Shown: positions 49,842-59,512 of the stretch, piece after piece
Layout of the letters: every line of letters begins with the position of its first letter
Position numbering within the stretch: the stretch's first letter is position 1
Made by a program: the position numbers and the translations under genes
Notes under the pieces: generated by a model
The model's input: the letters and a program-made list of their open reading frames with translations, nothing else
What the model was told of the DNA's origin: nothing
The model's database searches: none
Assembly (NCBI RefSeq): GCF_018588885.1
Contig: NZ_JAFFIW010000006.1
Span: forward strand, 203,613-267,612
Origin: Mesorhizobium sp. dw_380
GTDB lineage: Bacteria; Pseudomonadota; Alphaproteobacteria; Rhizobiales; Rhizobiaceae
Reading direction: 5' to 3'
Length of the DNA: 64,000 bases

Positions 49842-50656
49842 GCAAGAACACAACGGCCAGGAAAGCCGCCAAGAAGATCACGGACCGGATTCCGCGACCG
49901 AAGAAGAAGGTGACGTGGCCACAGGCGAGGGCGTTCTCCGTCCACCTGCTGACCGCATCGGGCTCGTTCCTTGCCTTCCTGTCACTGGTGGCAGCGAGTG
50001 AGGAACGCTGGACGGCAATGTTCTGGTGGCTTGGACTGGCGCTGTTCGTCGACGGTATCGACGGGCCGATCGCCCGGAAGCTCGAGGTCAAGGAAATCCT
50101 GCCGACCTGGTCGGGCGAACTCCTCGACAACATCATCGACTATGTGACCTACGTGCTGATCCCGGCCTTCGCGCTCTACCAGCGCGGCTTCATGGGCGAG
50201 GGCCTGTCGTTCCTGTCGGCGGCGATCATCGTCGTCTCCAGTGCGATCTATTATGCCGACACCGGCATGAAGACGAAGGAGAATTTCTTCAAGGGATTCC
50301 CAGTTGTCTGGAACATGGTGGTGTTCACGCTGTTTGTCATCGAGCCGGGACAATGGGTTTCGTTCGCGGTCGTGGTGGTGGCCGCGATTCTGACGTTCAT
50401 CCCGATCAATTTCATTCATCCGGTGCGGGTGGTGCGGCTGCGGCGCATCAATCTCACAATGACGCTTTTGTGGTGCGCCTTCGGCGCGCTTGCGCTTGCA
50501 CAGGCGGCTCTCGCGGCCTTCTACGACCAGATCGGCGTGCTTGGCGAACAGGTCGGCGCTTTCACCAAGATCGGCATTTCCGTTACCGGGCTTTACCTCG
50601 CCTGTATCGGTGGCATCATGCAGTTCTTTCCAAATCTCGGTGCCAAGAAGGCCTGA
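49838..50656 (+). CDS. pcs: Phosphatidylcholine synthase
   Basis: A 272-residue CDP-alcohol phosphatidyltransferase that condenses CDP-diacylglycerol with choline. The start is GTG 49838 or ATG 49826, overlapping the DUF1326 stop (49841). The catalytic motif is LFVDGIDGPIARKLEVKEI followed by LLDNIIDYVTYVLIPAFALY, with the diagnostic Asp residues. It has seven or eight TMs and a basic N-terminus. Pcs is typical of rhizobia and uses host or environmental choline; phosphatidylcholine is needed for efficient symbiosis in this group. Confidence 0.93.
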   Translation: MSKNTTARKAAKKITDRIPRPKKKVTWPQARAFSVHLLTASGSFLAFLSLVAASEERWTAMFWWLGLALFVDGIDGPIARKLEVKEILPTWSGELLDNIIDYVTYVLIPAFALYQRGFMGEGLSFLSAAIIVVSSAIYYADTGMKTKENFFKGFPVVWNMVVFTLFVIEPGQWVSFAVVVVAAILTFIPINFIHPVRVVRLRRINLTMTLLWCAFGALALAQAALAAFYDQIGVLGEQVGAFTKIGISVTGLYLACIGGIMQFFPNLGAKKA

Positions 50657-50678
50657 TCAGCCAGAGGAAGCCTACCCC

Positions 50679-51656
50679 ATGTCCAAAGCGATCCGCATCC
50701 ACGCCCATGGCGGCCCGGAAGTTCTGACCTATGAGGAAACCGATCCCGGCGAGCCGGGTTCTGGGCAGATCCTGGTCAGACACACGGCCATCGGCCTCAA
50801 CTTCATCGATGTCTATCATCGCTCCGGCCTCTATCCGCCACCTGGCGGATTTCCGCTCATCCCGGGCAGCGAAGCCGCCGGCGTGGTGTTGAAGGTCGGC
50901 CCGGGCATCGACTGGCTGAAACCGGGTGACCGGATTGCCTATGCCGTGACGACAGGTGCTTATGCTGAAGAGCGCGTCATCGATGCCAGCCGGGTCGTCA
51001 AGGTTCCGTACGGCATCAGCGACGAACAGGCCGCCGCGATGATGCTGAAAGGCATGACCGCCGAATATCTCTTGCGCCGGACCTTCAAGGTGAAGGCGGG
51101 CGACACGATCCTGTTTCATGCCGCGGCCGGCGGCGTCGGGCTTATTCTCGGCCAATGGGCGAAGCATCTCGGCGCACATGTCATCGGCACCGCTGGTACA
51201 GCCGACAAGATCGAGCTCGCCAAGGCGCACGGCTTCGACCATGTCATCAACTACAAGGAGCAGGATTTCGTCGCCGGCGTCGCCGCCATCACCGGCGGCA
51301 GGAAATGCGACGTCGTCTACGACTCCGTGGGCAACGACACCTTTCCAGCCTCGCTCGACTGTCTGAAGCCGCTCGGCATGTTCGTCAGCTTCGGCCAGTC
51401 CTCCGGACCGATCCCGCCTTTCTCGATGTCGCTGCTTGCCCAGAAAGGTTCGCTTTTCGCGACCAGGCCGACGTTGTTCGTCTACAATGCGAAACGCGAA
51501 GACCTCGACGCCTCCGCGGCCGCGCTGTTCGAGGTGGTGCTCAGTGGCGCCGTCAAGATCAAGATCAACCAGCGCTACGCGCTCAGGGATGCGGGCAAGG
51601 CACACTCGGATCTCGAGGGCCGCAGGACCACTGGCACGACCATCCTGGTCCCCTGA
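50679..51656 (+). CDS. NADPH:quinone oxidoreductase (QOR family)
   Basis: A 325-residue zinc-free medium-chain dehydrogenase. Motifs are AIGLNFIDVYHRSGLYPPPG, FPLIPGSEAAGVVLKVGPGI, TILFHAAAGGVGLILGQWAK (NADPH loop) and FGQSSGPIPPFSMSLLAQKG. It reduces quinones with NADPH. A GAGGAAG ribosome binding site lies before ATG 50679. It is 22 bp after pcs and may share its transcript. Confidence 0.92.
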   Translation: MSKAIRIHAHGGPEVLTYEETDPGEPGSGQILVRHTAIGLNFIDVYHRSGLYPPPGGFPLIPGSEAAGVVLKVGPGIDWLKPGDRIAYAVTTGAYAEERVIDASRVVKVPYGISDEQAAAMMLKGMTAEYLLRRTFKVKAGDTILFHAAAGGVGLILGQWAKHLGAHVIGTAGTADKIELAKAHGFDHVINYKEQDFVAGVAAITGGRKCDVVYDSVGNDTFPASLDCLKPLGMFVSFGQSSGPIPPFSMSLLAQKGSLFATRPTLFVYNAKREDLDASAAALFEVVLSGAVKIKINQRYALRDAGKAHSDLEGRRTTGTTILVP

Positions 51657-51885
51657 CGGAAGTTTGCCCTGGTTTTCAGCGTTCTGCCACTGCCGCGGGC
51701 ACGGATTTGCAGGAAAAACCGGCCAGCCGCATGCTTGTGGGAAGAAGGCTGATCTTTGCCCTTGAGTTTCCGCTGAAATTCTTGAAGCTCTTTCAAGTCG
51801 GGTGCTGCTTTCGCACAAGAGCTGGCCGCGCATACGATGCTTGCGGGAACACAGAACATGTCCGGCAATCCGGATGGGAGGCACT

Positions 51886-53451
51886 GTGAGTGCAAATCAT
51901 GATGGGTCGAACCTGCTTGAGGTTCGTGGCCTGACCAAGATATTCGGCACGCTTACGGCGTGCGATCATATCGACCTAAACATCGCCAGAGGTGAAATCC
52001 ACGCGCTGCTCGGCGAGAACGGCGCTGGCAAGTCGACGCTGGTCAAGATGCTGTTCGGCTCGCTGGAGCCCAATTCCGGCGAGATTTTCTGGAACGGCCA
52101 GGCGGTCCGGATCACCAGCCCGGGCGCGGCGAAGAAGCTTGGCATCGGCATGGTGTTCCAGCATTTTTCGCTTTTCGAGGCGCTGACCGCGGCCGAGAAC
52201 ATCGCCCTGTCCTTGGATGACGGCTCGCCGATCAGCAGCATCGCCGCGAAGGCGAGGGCGCTCTCCTACAGCTACGGCCTGCCGCTCGATCCGGAATCGC
52301 TGGTCGGCGACCTGTCGGTCGGCGAGCGCCAGCGCATCGAGATCATCCGCTGCCTGCTGCAGACGCCGCAGTTGATCATCCTGGACGAACCGACCTCGGT
52401 GCTGACGCCGCAGGAGGCCGACAAGCTGTTCGAGACGCTGGAGCGGCTGCGCTCGGAAGGCAAATCGATCCTCTACATTTCGCACCGGCTCGAAGAGGTC
52501 AAACGCATCTGCGACCGCGCCACCGTGTTGCGGCACGGCAAGGTGGTCGGCCACTGCAACCCGCGCGAAGAGACAGCCGCCTCGCTCGCCCGCATGATGG
52601 TCGGCAATGAAGTGCAGGCCGTGGTGCGTGCGCCGGTCGAGGGGATCGAAACCGCGCAGCCGCTGCTCGAAATCCGCGGCCTCAGCCGCAAGCCGGCGAC
52701 GCCGTTCTCCATTCCGCTCAAGAACATCAGCCTCAATGTCCGCGCCGGCGAGGTGATCGGTATTGCCGGTGTCGCCGGCAACGGTCAAGGCGAGTTCTTC
52801 GAATCCGTCTCCGGCGAAGTGTTGCAGCAGGATGCCGCCTCGGTGCGCATCCGCGGCAAGAACGCAGGCAGCCTCACCATCACCGGACGGCGCCTGCTGG
52901 GTGCGGCCTTCGTGCCGGAAGAACGCCTCGGCCACGGTGCGGCACCACGCATGAAGCTTTCGGAAAACCTGCTTTTGTCGCGCCATGCCACCGACGGCAA
53001 GGCCTTTGTCGGAACCGGCGGCATGGTCAAGAGCGGCGCCATCTACGCTGCCTCCCAACGCATCATCGAGGCAATGGACGTGCGCAAGAGCGCACCGGAT
53101 CCTGAAGCTGCCGCACTTTCGGGCGGCAATCTGCAGAAATTCATCGTCGGTCGCGAACTCGACCGCCGGCCAAGCGTCATGGTGGTCAACCAGCCGACCT
53201 GGGGCGTCGACGCGGGTGCCGCCGCCCATATCCGCCAAGCCTTGATCGAGCTGTCGCGCAGCGGATCGGCGGTGCTGGTGATCAGCCAGGATCTCGACGA
53301 GTTGTTCGAGATATCAGATGCGATCGCGGTGATGCACAATGGCGAGTTGTCCAAGCCGATGCCGATCGCAGAGGCGACCTTCGAGAAGGTCGGTTTGCTG
53401 ATGGGCGGCGCCGAGCCTGGCCACGCCGAACACACTCTGGAGACGGCATGA
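51886..53451 (+). CDS. ABC transporter ATP-binding protein, BMP nucleoside-type
   Basis: A 521-residue double ATPase of the sugar/nucleoside type. The likely start is GTG 51886, which has GGGAGG four to five bases upstream; ATG 51874 would place the ribosome binding site inside the gene. Domain 1 has Walker A GENGAGKSTLVKM, signature LSVGERQRIEIIRC and Walker B LIILDEPTSVLTP. Domain 2 is degenerate at Walker A (GVAGNGQGEFFE) with LSGGNLQKFIVGREL. It energises the two permeases that follow; the stop overlaps the first by 4 nt. Confidence 0.93.
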   Translation: MSANHDGSNLLEVRGLTKIFGTLTACDHIDLNIARGEIHALLGENGAGKSTLVKMLFGSLEPNSGEIFWNGQAVRITSPGAAKKLGIGMVFQHFSLFEALTAAENIALSLDDGSPISSIAAKARALSYSYGLPLDPESLVGDLSVGERQRIEIIRCLLQTPQLIILDEPTSVLTPQEADKLFETLERLRSEGKSILYISHRLEEVKRICDRATVLRHGKVVGHCNPREETAASLARMMVGNEVQAVVRAPVEGIETAQPLLEIRGLSRKPATPFSIPLKNISLNVRAGEVIGIAGVAGNGQGEFFESVSGEVLQQDAASVRIRGKNAGSLTITGRRLLGAAFVPEERLGHGAAPRMKLSENLLLSRHATDGKAFVGTGGMVKSGAIYAASQRIIEAMDVRKSAPDPEAAALSGGNLQKFIVGRELDRRPSVMVVNQPTWGVDAGAAAHIRQALIELSRSGSAVLVISQDLDELFEISDAIAVMHNGELSKPMPIAEATFEKVGLLMGGAEPGHAEHTLETA

Positions 53452-54578
53452 TGCGCCTCGAACTCGTCAAACGCCCGCAGCGCTCCCCGCTGTTTTCGGC
53501 ACTGTCGCCATTCATCGCCTTCGCGCTGACGATCATCGCCGGTGCCATCATGTTCGCCCTGCTCGGCGTCAATCCGTTGACCGCCTTCCGGATCTACTTC
53601 ATCGAACCGATCAGCCAGGTCTGGCAGCTGCACGAGCTGGCAATCAAGGCCGCGCCATTGATCCTGATCGCGGTCGGCCTGTCGGTCTGTTACAAGGCCA
53701 ACATCTGGAACATCGGCGCCGAAGGCCAGTTCATTTTCGGCGCCATCTTCGGCTCCGGCATTCCGGTCCTGTTTCCGCAATTCGAAGGGCCGCTGGTGCT
53801 GCCGCTGATGCTTTTGCTCGGCATGGTCGGTGGAGCGGCCTATGCGGCAATCCCGGCCTTGCTCAAGACCCGGTTCAACACCAACGAGATCCTGACCAGC
53901 CTGATGCTGGTCTATGTCGCCCAGCTCTTCCTCGACTGGCTGGTGCGCGGCCCATGGCGCGATCCGCAGGGCCACGGCTTCCCGCAGACGATCCAGTTCG
54001 GCGACTCTGCCGTGCTGCCGGAACTGATGCCGGATGCCGGACGCGCGAACTGGGGGTTTGTGTTCGCGCTGGTTGCGGCCGTGCTGATCTGGATCCTGAT
54101 GAGCCGCATGCTCAAGGGCTTCGAGGTCCGCGTGCTGGGCTCAAGCCCGCGGGCAGGGCGGTTCGCCGGTTTCCGCCTCAGCCGCATGGTGTTCTTCGCC
54201 TTCCTTTTGTCGGGTGCGCTGGCCGGCCTTGCCGGCATCTCTGAAGTCTCAGGCGCCATCGGGCAATTGCAGCCGGTGATCTCGCCCGGCTACGGCTTTA
54301 CCGCCATCATCGTGGCGTTCCTCGGCCGCCTTAATCCGCTCGGCATCATCGCCGCCGGCCTGGTGCTGGCACTGACCTATCTCGGTGGCGAGGCGGTGCA
54401 AAGCGCGCTCGGCATCTCCGACAAGGTAGCGAGGGTGTTCCAGGGCATGTTGCTGTTCTTCGTGCTCGGCTGCGACACGCTCATCCACTACCGCATCCGC
54501 CTCATCGGCCTGGCGCTGACGAAACAAGAAGCTGCTGCGAAGCTCGATGCCGCGCCGAAGTTGAAGGAAGCCCGCTGA
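53448..54578 (+). CDS. ABC transporter permease 1 (BMP nucleoside-type)
   Basis: A 376-residue membrane protein with about ten TMs of the BPD_transp_2 type: FIAFALTIIAGAIMFALLGV, LLLGMVGGAAYAAIPALLKT, NEILTSLMLVYVAQLFLDWL, MSRMLKGFEVRVLGSSPRAG (interface) and IGQLQPVISPGYGFTAIIVA. Its stop overlaps the next ATG (TGATG). It forms the channel for a nucleoside-like substrate with the 54578-55498 subunit. Confidence 0.92.
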   Translation: MMRLELVKRPQRSPLFSALSPFIAFALTIIAGAIMFALLGVNPLTAFRIYFIEPISQVWQLHELAIKAAPLILIAVGLSVCYKANIWNIGAEGQFIFGAIFGSGIPVLFPQFEGPLVLPLMLLLGMVGGAAYAAIPALLKTRFNTNEILTSLMLVYVAQLFLDWLVRGPWRDPQGHGFPQTIQFGDSAVLPELMPDAGRANWGFVFALVAAVLIWILMSRMLKGFEVRVLGSSPRAGRFAGFRLSRMVFFAFLLSGALAGLAGISEVSGAIGQLQPVISPGYGFTAIIVAFLGRLNPLGIIAAGLVLALTYLGGEAVQSALGISDKVARVFQGMLLFFVLGCDTLIHYRIRLIGLALTKQEAAAKLDAAPKLKEAR

Positions 54579-55498
54579 TGGACATTACCGTCAACATCCT
54601 ATTGACCATCGCCACGGCAGCGACGCCGCTTTTGATCGCTGCGATCGGCGAACTGGTGGTCGAGCGCTCCGGCGTGCTCAATCTCGGCGTCGAGGGCATG
54701 ATGATCATGGGCGCGGTCGGCGGCTTCGGCGCCGGCTATCTGACCGGGTCGCCCTGGATCGGCCTGCTGGCGGCAATCGCCATGGGGGCGCTGTTCTCGC
54801 TGCTGTTTGCCGTCATGACGCTGTCGCTGGCTACCAATCAGGTGGCGACCGGCCTGTCGCTCACGCTGCTCGGCCTTGGTCTCTCCGGCATGATGGGGAC
54901 GAGCTTCGTCGGCCAGCCAGGTGAACGGCTGCCTAACCTTTACATACCGGGCGTGACCGAGATCCCGGTGGTCGGCAAGCTGCTGTTCGGCCAGGACCCG
55001 ATCTTCTACATTTCGATTGCACTGACAGCCGCCGTTATGTGGTTCCTGTTCAAGACGCGTACCGGACTGACGCTGCGCTCGATCGGCGACAGCCATGCTT
55101 CGGCGCATGCGCTTGGTATCCATGTCATCCGCTACCGCTATCTCTCGGTCATCTTCGGTGGCGCCTGCGCCGGTCTTGCCGGCGGCCATCTGTCGCTGGT
55201 CTATACGCCGCAGTGGGTCGAGAACATGACCGCGGGCCGCGGCTGGATCGCGCTGGCGCTGGTTGTGTTCGCGTCGTGGCGGCCGTGGCGAGTGCTGGCC
55301 GGCGCCTACATCTTCGGCGCGGTGTGGATCGGCCAGCTTCATGCACAGGCATTTGGCATTCCGGTGCCTTCGCAGATGCTTTCTTCTCTGCCCTATCTGG
55401 CAACCGTCGTGGTTCTCGTTCTAATCTCGCGCAACAAGCGTCTGACGATGATGAACACGCCGGCCTCCCTGGGGCAGCCATTCGTTCCGGATCGTTGA
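54578..55498 (+). CDS. ABC transporter permease 2 (BMP nucleoside-type)
   Basis: A 306-residue membrane protein, BPD_transp_2 family. It contains [40 protein letters not shown], the loop [20 protein letters not shown] and [20 protein letters not shown]. The [14 protein letters not shown] segment is a hallmark of this permease type. The binding protein follows 51 bp downstream with its own ribosome binding site. Confidence 0.92.
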   Translation: MDITVNILLTIATAATPLLIAAIGELVVERSGVLNLGVEGMMIMGAVGGFGAGYLTGSPWIGLLAAIAMGALFSLLFAVMTLSLATNQVATGLSLTLLGLGLSGMMGTSFVGQPGERLPNLYIPGVTEIPVVGKLLFGQDPIFYISIALTAAVMWFLFKTRTGLTLRSIGDSHASAHALGIHVIRYRYLSVIFGGACAGLAGGHLSLVYTPQWVENMTAGRGWIALALVVFASWRPWRVLAGAYIFGAVWIGQLHAQAFGIPVPSQMLSSLPYLATVVVLVLISRNKRLTMMNTPASLGQPFVPDR

Positions 55499-55549
55499 CA
55501 ACAACAAAAAGACGGGAAGCTCCAAGGCTTAACACAGAGAGGTAACACG

Positions 55550-56617
55550 ATGAAAAAACTGCTTATTGCCCTGATGACGACGACAGCGGCATTGTCGCTG
55601 GCGGTGTCAGCGGAGGCTGCCGACAAGCTAAAAGCCTGCTGGGTCTACACCGGCCCGATCGGCGATTTCGGCTATTCCTACCAGCACGACCAGGGCCGCC
55701 TCGAGGTCGAGAAGGCGCTCGGCGACAAGGTCGAGACCGCCTATCTGGAGAACGTCTCCGAAGGGCCCGATGCCGACCGTGCCTTCGAGCGCCTGGCGCG
55801 CGAAGGCTGTAAGCTGATCTTCGGCACGTCCTTCGGCTTCATGGACGCCGAAGTGAAGGTCGCCAAGAAGTTTCCCAAGGTGATGTTCGAGCACGCCACC
55901 GGCTACAAGACCGGTGACAATCTCGGCATCTACAATGCACGCTTCTACGAAGGCCGCTACGTGCTCGGCCAGATCGCCGCAAAGGAATCGAAGTCCGGCG
56001 TTGCCGGCTACATCGTCTCCTTCCCGATCCCGGAAGTGGTGATGGGCATCAACTCCTTCATGCTCGGCGCGCAGTCGATCAATCCGAACTTCAAGGCCAA
56101 GATCGTCTGGGTCAATTCGTGGTTCGATCCGGGCAAGGAAGCCGACGCGGCCAAGGCGCTGTTCGACCAGGGCGCCGATATCATCGTCCAGCACACCGAT
56201 TCGACCGCTGCCCTGCAGGTGGCCGAGGAGCGCAAGCTGCACGGCTTCGGCCAGTCCTCCGACATGATCAAGTTCGCGCCGCATGCCCAGTTGACTTCAC
56301 TGACCGACGAATGGGGCCCGTACTACATCAGCCGGGTGCAGGCAGCCATCGACGGCACCTGGAAGCCGGACAATGTCTGGCTCGGCATCAAGGACGGCGC
56401 GGTGAAGCTCGCGCCCTACACCAACATGCCCGACGACGTGAAGGCGTTGGCCGAGGCGACCGAGAAGAAGATCGCCGGCGGCTGGAATCCCTTCACCGGA
56501 CCGATCGCCAAACAGGACGGCTCGGCGTGGCTGAAGGACGGTGAAGTCGCCGACGACGGCACGCTGCTCGGCATGAATTTCTACGTCAAGGGCGTTGACG
56601 ACAAGCTGCCGCAATAG
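55550..56617 (+). CDS. BMP family ABC transporter substrate-binding protein
   Basis: A 355-residue periplasmic binding protein of the basic membrane protein (PnrA-like) group. The signal peptide is residues 1-24. Signatures are VYTGPIGDFGYSYQHDQGRL, CKLIFGTSFGFMDAEVKVAK, ARFYEGRYVLGQIAAKESKS and VGDFTVLQ-type ends. No lipobox Cys is evident, so it is probably soluble in the periplasm. PnrA-type proteins bind purine nucleosides, so the cassette 51886-56617 most likely imports nucleosides. A GAGAGG ribosome binding site precedes ATG 55550. Confidence 0.92.
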   Translation: MKKLLIALMTTTAALSLAVSAEAADKLKACWVYTGPIGDFGYSYQHDQGRLEVEKALGDKVETAYLENVSEGPDADRAFERLAREGCKLIFGTSFGFMDAEVKVAKKFPKVMFEHATGYKTGDNLGIYNARFYEGRYVLGQIAAKESKSGVAGYIVSFPIPEVVMGINSFMLGAQSINPNFKAKIVWVNSWFDPGKEADAAKALFDQGADIIVQHTDSTAALQVAEERKLHGFGQSSDMIKFAPHAQLTSLTDEWGPYYISRVQAAIDGTWKPDNVWLGIKDGAVKLAPYTNMPDDVKALAEATEKKIAGGWNPFTGPIAKQDGSAWLKDGEVADDGTLLGMNFYVKGVDDKLPQ

Positions 56618-56643
56618 GCGGAAGATCCCAGCGAACATGGAGA

Positions 56644-56669
56644 GGGCGCCCCGCGAGGCGCCCTTTTCA
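56644..56669 (+). terminator. Rho-independent terminator after the BMP cassette
   Basis: GGGCGCC and GGCGCCC flank a six-base loop and are followed by TTTTC. It is 27 bases after the binding protein stop and ends the nucleoside importer operon. Confidence 0.85.
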
Positions 56670-56695
56670 TATGCTCGGAAAAACCGACGAAAGGC

Positions 56696-58009
56696 TCAGA
56701 CAGCCGAACCGTAGAGGTCATAAGCGTCGGCGCGCTCGATCTTGACTGTGACGATGTCGCCGGCACGCATCGGACGGCGCGACTGGATATGGACCGAGCC
56801 GTCGATCTCCGGCGCATCATATTTGGTGCGGCCCTTTGCCGACGTGCCATTGGCTTCGTCGATCAGCACCGGCAGGCGCTTGCCGACCTTTTTGGTCAGT
56901 TGCGTCGCCGAAATCTTCTGCTGGCGCTGCATGAAGCGGTGCCAGCGTGCTTCCTTGACCTCCTGCGGAACCTGCTCGAGGCCGAGGTCATTGGAGCGGG
57001 CGCCCCGGACCGGCTCGTATTTGAAGCAGCCGGCGCGATCGATCCTGGCCTCGTCCAGCCAGTCGAGCAGCATCTCGAAATCGTCGTCCGTCTCACCGGG
57101 GAAGCCGACGATGAAGGTCGAGCGGATGGCAAGATCCGGACAGACCTCGCGCCAGCCGCGGATACGCTCCAGCGTTTTTTCGCCGTGCGCCGGCCGACGC
57201 ATGTTCTTCAATACCTGTGGCGAGGCATGCTGGAACGGGATGTCGAGATAAGGAAGGATCTTGCCGTCGGCCATCAGCGGGATGACATCGGCGACATGCG
57301 GGTAGGGGTAGACGTAGTGCATGCGCACCCAGATGCCGAGCTTGCCGAGTTCCTCCGAGAGATCGAGAAATTTCGCGCGTACCTTGCGATCGCCGAACAT
57401 GGACGTCTGATACTTGATGTCGATGCCGTAGGCGCTGGTGTCCTGCGAGATGACGAGGAGCTCCTTGACCCCGGCCTTGGCCAGTTTCTCGGCCTCGCGC
57501 AGCACGTCGGCCGCCGGCCGCGAAACGAGGTCGCCACGCAGCGCCGGAATGATGCAGAAGGTGCAGCGGTTGTTGCAGCCTTCCGAAATCTTGAGATATG
57601 CATAGTGGCGCGGTGTCAGCTTGACGCCCTGCGGCGGCAGCAGGTCGATATAGGGATCGTGCGAAGGAGGGGCTGCCTCATGCACCGCCGCCATCACGCT
57701 CTCATAGGCCTGCGGCCCGGTGATCGCCAGCACATTGGGGTGCTTCTCGCGGATCACGTCCGGCTCGGCGCCGAGGCAGCCGGTGACGATGACCCTGCCG
57801 TTTTCCGAAAGGGCCGAACCGATCGCATTGAGCGACTCGTCGCGGGCGGAATCCAGGAAGCCGCAGGTGTTGACCACAACGAGATCGGCGCCGTCATGCT
57901 TGCGGGCGATCTCATAACCTTCGGCGCGCAGGCGCGTGATGATGCGCTCGGAATCCACGAGCGCCTTCGGACATCCAAGGCTGACGAAACTGACGCGAGG
58001 GGCGGACAT
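56696..58009 (-). CDS. rimO: Ribosomal protein S12 methylthiotransferase
   Basis: A 437-residue radical SAM methylthiotransferase from ATG 58009 (ATG 58015 adds two residues). The N-terminal cluster Cys are in [30 protein letters not shown] and [13 protein letters not shown]. The radical SAM motif is [20 protein letters not shown] (C-x3-C-x2-C). The C-terminal TRAM domain ends at [20 protein letters not shown]. It modifies Asp88 of S12. It is convergent with the BMP cassette. Confidence 0.95.
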   Translation of the reverse strand: MSAPRVSFVSLGCPKALVDSERIITRLRAEGYEIARKHDGADLVVVNTCGFLDSARDESLNAIGSALSENGRVIVTGCLGAEPDVIREKHPNVLAITGPQAYESVMAAVHEAAPPSHDPYIDLLPPQGVKLTPRHYAYLKISEGCNNRCTFCIIPALRGDLVSRPAADVLREAEKLAKAGVKELLVISQDTSAYGIDIKYQTSMFGDRKVRAKFLDLSEELGKLGIWVRMHYVYPYPHVADVIPLMADGKILPYLDIPFQHASPQVLKNMRRPAHGEKTLERIRGWREVCPDLAIRSTFIVGFPGETDDDFEMLLDWLDEARIDRAGCFKYEPVRGARSNDLGLEQVPQEVKEARWHRFMQRQQKISATQLTKKVGKRLPVLIDEANGTSAKGRTKYDAPEIDGSVHIQSRRPMRAGDIVTVKIERADAYDLYGSAV

Positions 58010-58175
58010 AGGCAAGTTTCCAATGGGGGCACGGGCCGAAATGCTGGTCCGGCCTCAAGTCGCTGTAAATGTCGGTCTGTGGCGCGTGGCAGGAGCCAAT
58101 ACGCGGGGCGCAAATAGCATGGCTTCCGCAATCAAGCAAACCGGCCGACAGGCTGGTCCGCACCGTCAGGGTGGC

Positions 58176-58862
58176 TCAGTGGCCTCCCGATCCGAACCAA
58201 GGCGCCAGGAAAGCGAAATGCTCGGGCAATTGCTGTACGGCCCCGTCAAGCAGCATCTTGACCGCGACATAGAGGATGATCGCCAGGCCGATATAGGCAA
58301 TCCAGCGGTATTTGTGCAGCAGGCGCGCGACAAACGATGCGGCAAAGCCCATCAAGGCGATCGACAGGGCCAATCCGATGATCAGCACCGTGGGATGGTT
58401 CATGGCCGCGCCGGCCACGGCCAGAACATTGTCGAGCGACATCGAAACGTCGGCGATGACGATTTGCCATGCGGCCTGCGAGAAGCTCTTGCGCGGTCCC
58501 TTGCCGCCAATGACGCCGTCCTTGTCGAAATCGCCATTCGACAACGCTTCGGTCGCGTCGCGCTCCTGTTCGTGGCTGATCCGCAATTCGCGCCACATCT
58601 TCCAGCAGACCCACAGCAGCAGCAGGCCGCCGGCGATCAGCAGCATGGGGCCAATGGTGAGCAGCCATTGCGTGATCAAGGCGAAGAAAATGCGAAGAAT
58701 GGTGGCCGCCGCGATGCCGACGAGAATGGCCTGCTTGCGTTGGCTGGCCGGCAGGCCGGCCGCGGCGAGGCCGATGACGATCGCATTGTCGCCCGCAAGC
58801 GCAAGATCGATGGCGATGACCTGAAGAAGAGCCGATATGCCCGCGGCGGTAAATATTTCCAT
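58176..58862 (-). CDS. TerC family membrane protein (YjbE type)
   Basis: A 228-residue membrane protein of the TerC family. It has LLQVIAIDLALAGDNAIVIG (signature with Asp residues in TM1) and the second copy IVIADVSMSLDNVLAVAGAA, and seven TMs. A soluble loop (SHEQERDATEALSNGDFDKD) separates the halves. TerC proteins of this type are linked to manganese export or metal loading of exported proteins. No yybP-ykoY riboswitch was recognised upstream. Confidence 0.88.
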   Translation of the reverse strand: MEIFTAAGISALLQVIAIDLALAGDNAIVIGLAAAGLPASQRKQAILVGIAAATILRIFFALITQWLLTIGPMLLIAGGLLLLWVCWKMWRELRISHEQERDATEALSNGDFDKDGVIGGKGPRKSFSQAAWQIVIADVSMSLDNVLAVAGAAMNHPTVLIIGLALSIALMGFAASFVARLLHKYRWIAYIGLAIILYVAVKMLLDGAVQQLPEHFAFLAPWFGSGGH

Positions 58863-59048
58863 CGACCTGGAAGCCCTTCGCCGAGTGTTCGTCGTCGATT
58901 ATCCGAACGGGCCTAAAGGCATGGTCCGCTGGCGTCAAGACGCTGCGACAGTCGACGCTGGAAAACCACTTTCATAACGCGGACATTGCGGGGGGACCTT
59001 CAGCAACCGCCGGCTCGCGTGCCAACGCCGACGCAGCCCCCGCGAAAA

Positions 59049-59438
59049 CTAGTCGTAGAGATTGTACTTCGCCCAGTCGGCTTCCGGAATTTCGTCACCG
59101 ATCCGGTAGCGCAGCTGCAGGACCTCCATATGGTCCGGCCCGGTCTGGCATTTGAATTTCAGCCGGTACCACTGTCCCTTGCTGCGGAACGCCGCACCCG
59201 GGCTCCTGATCGCATCGGCGCTCATCTCCGGCGTGGCGAAGGCATAAGCGACGACACGGTCGGCCTTGAACTTACGATCGTCATGGGTGATCCGATCGAG
59301 AACCTCGGCATCGCAACGCTGCTCGAGGCGTGTTTGCGGATCAAGTTTCATCAGCCCGGCACGCAAGGCGTTGTCCATTGCGCTGGCCGGGAAAGCCAGC
59401 GTCAGGGACGCCATGGCCATCATGCAGAGTGTCTTCAT
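59049..59438 (-). CDS. Exported DUF930 family protein
   Basis: A 129-residue protein from ATG 59438 (MKTLCMMAMASLTLAFPASA signal peptide). The mature part has LMKLDPQTRLEQRCDAEVLD, the DUF930 signature, then DRVVAYAFATPEMSADAIRS, WYRLKFKCQTGPDHMEVLQL and IPEADWAKYNLYD. Two cysteines may form a disulfide. It is common in Rhizobiales with no assigned function. Confidence 0.85.
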   Translation of the reverse strand: MKTLCMMAMASLTLAFPASAMDNALRAGLMKLDPQTRLEQRCDAEVLDRITHDDRKFKADRVVAYAFATPEMSADAIRSPGAAFRSKGQWYRLKFKCQTGPDHMEVLQLRYRIGDEIPEADWAKYNLYD

Positions 59439-59512
59439 GGGCGGGACAAGCTGCATATTTTGTCTGATAAATCAACCAAGCGGCGCGCTTCATGCTCGGC
59501 AAACGGCCGCAT

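Noticed and set aside
51976..53238. Minus-strand ORF of 420 aa opposite the BMP ATPase
   Set aside because: It overlaps a gene with clear Walker and signature motifs; no protein family pattern is visible.
56789..58117. Plus-strand ORF of 442 aa opposite rimO
   Set aside because: It mirrors the rimO frame exactly, has no recognisable motif, and the opposite strand encodes a full-length RimO.
58863..59048. Possible yybP-ykoY manganese riboswitch before the TerC gene
   Set aside because: The interval lacks the expected conserved core; only unstructured GC-rich sequence was seen.
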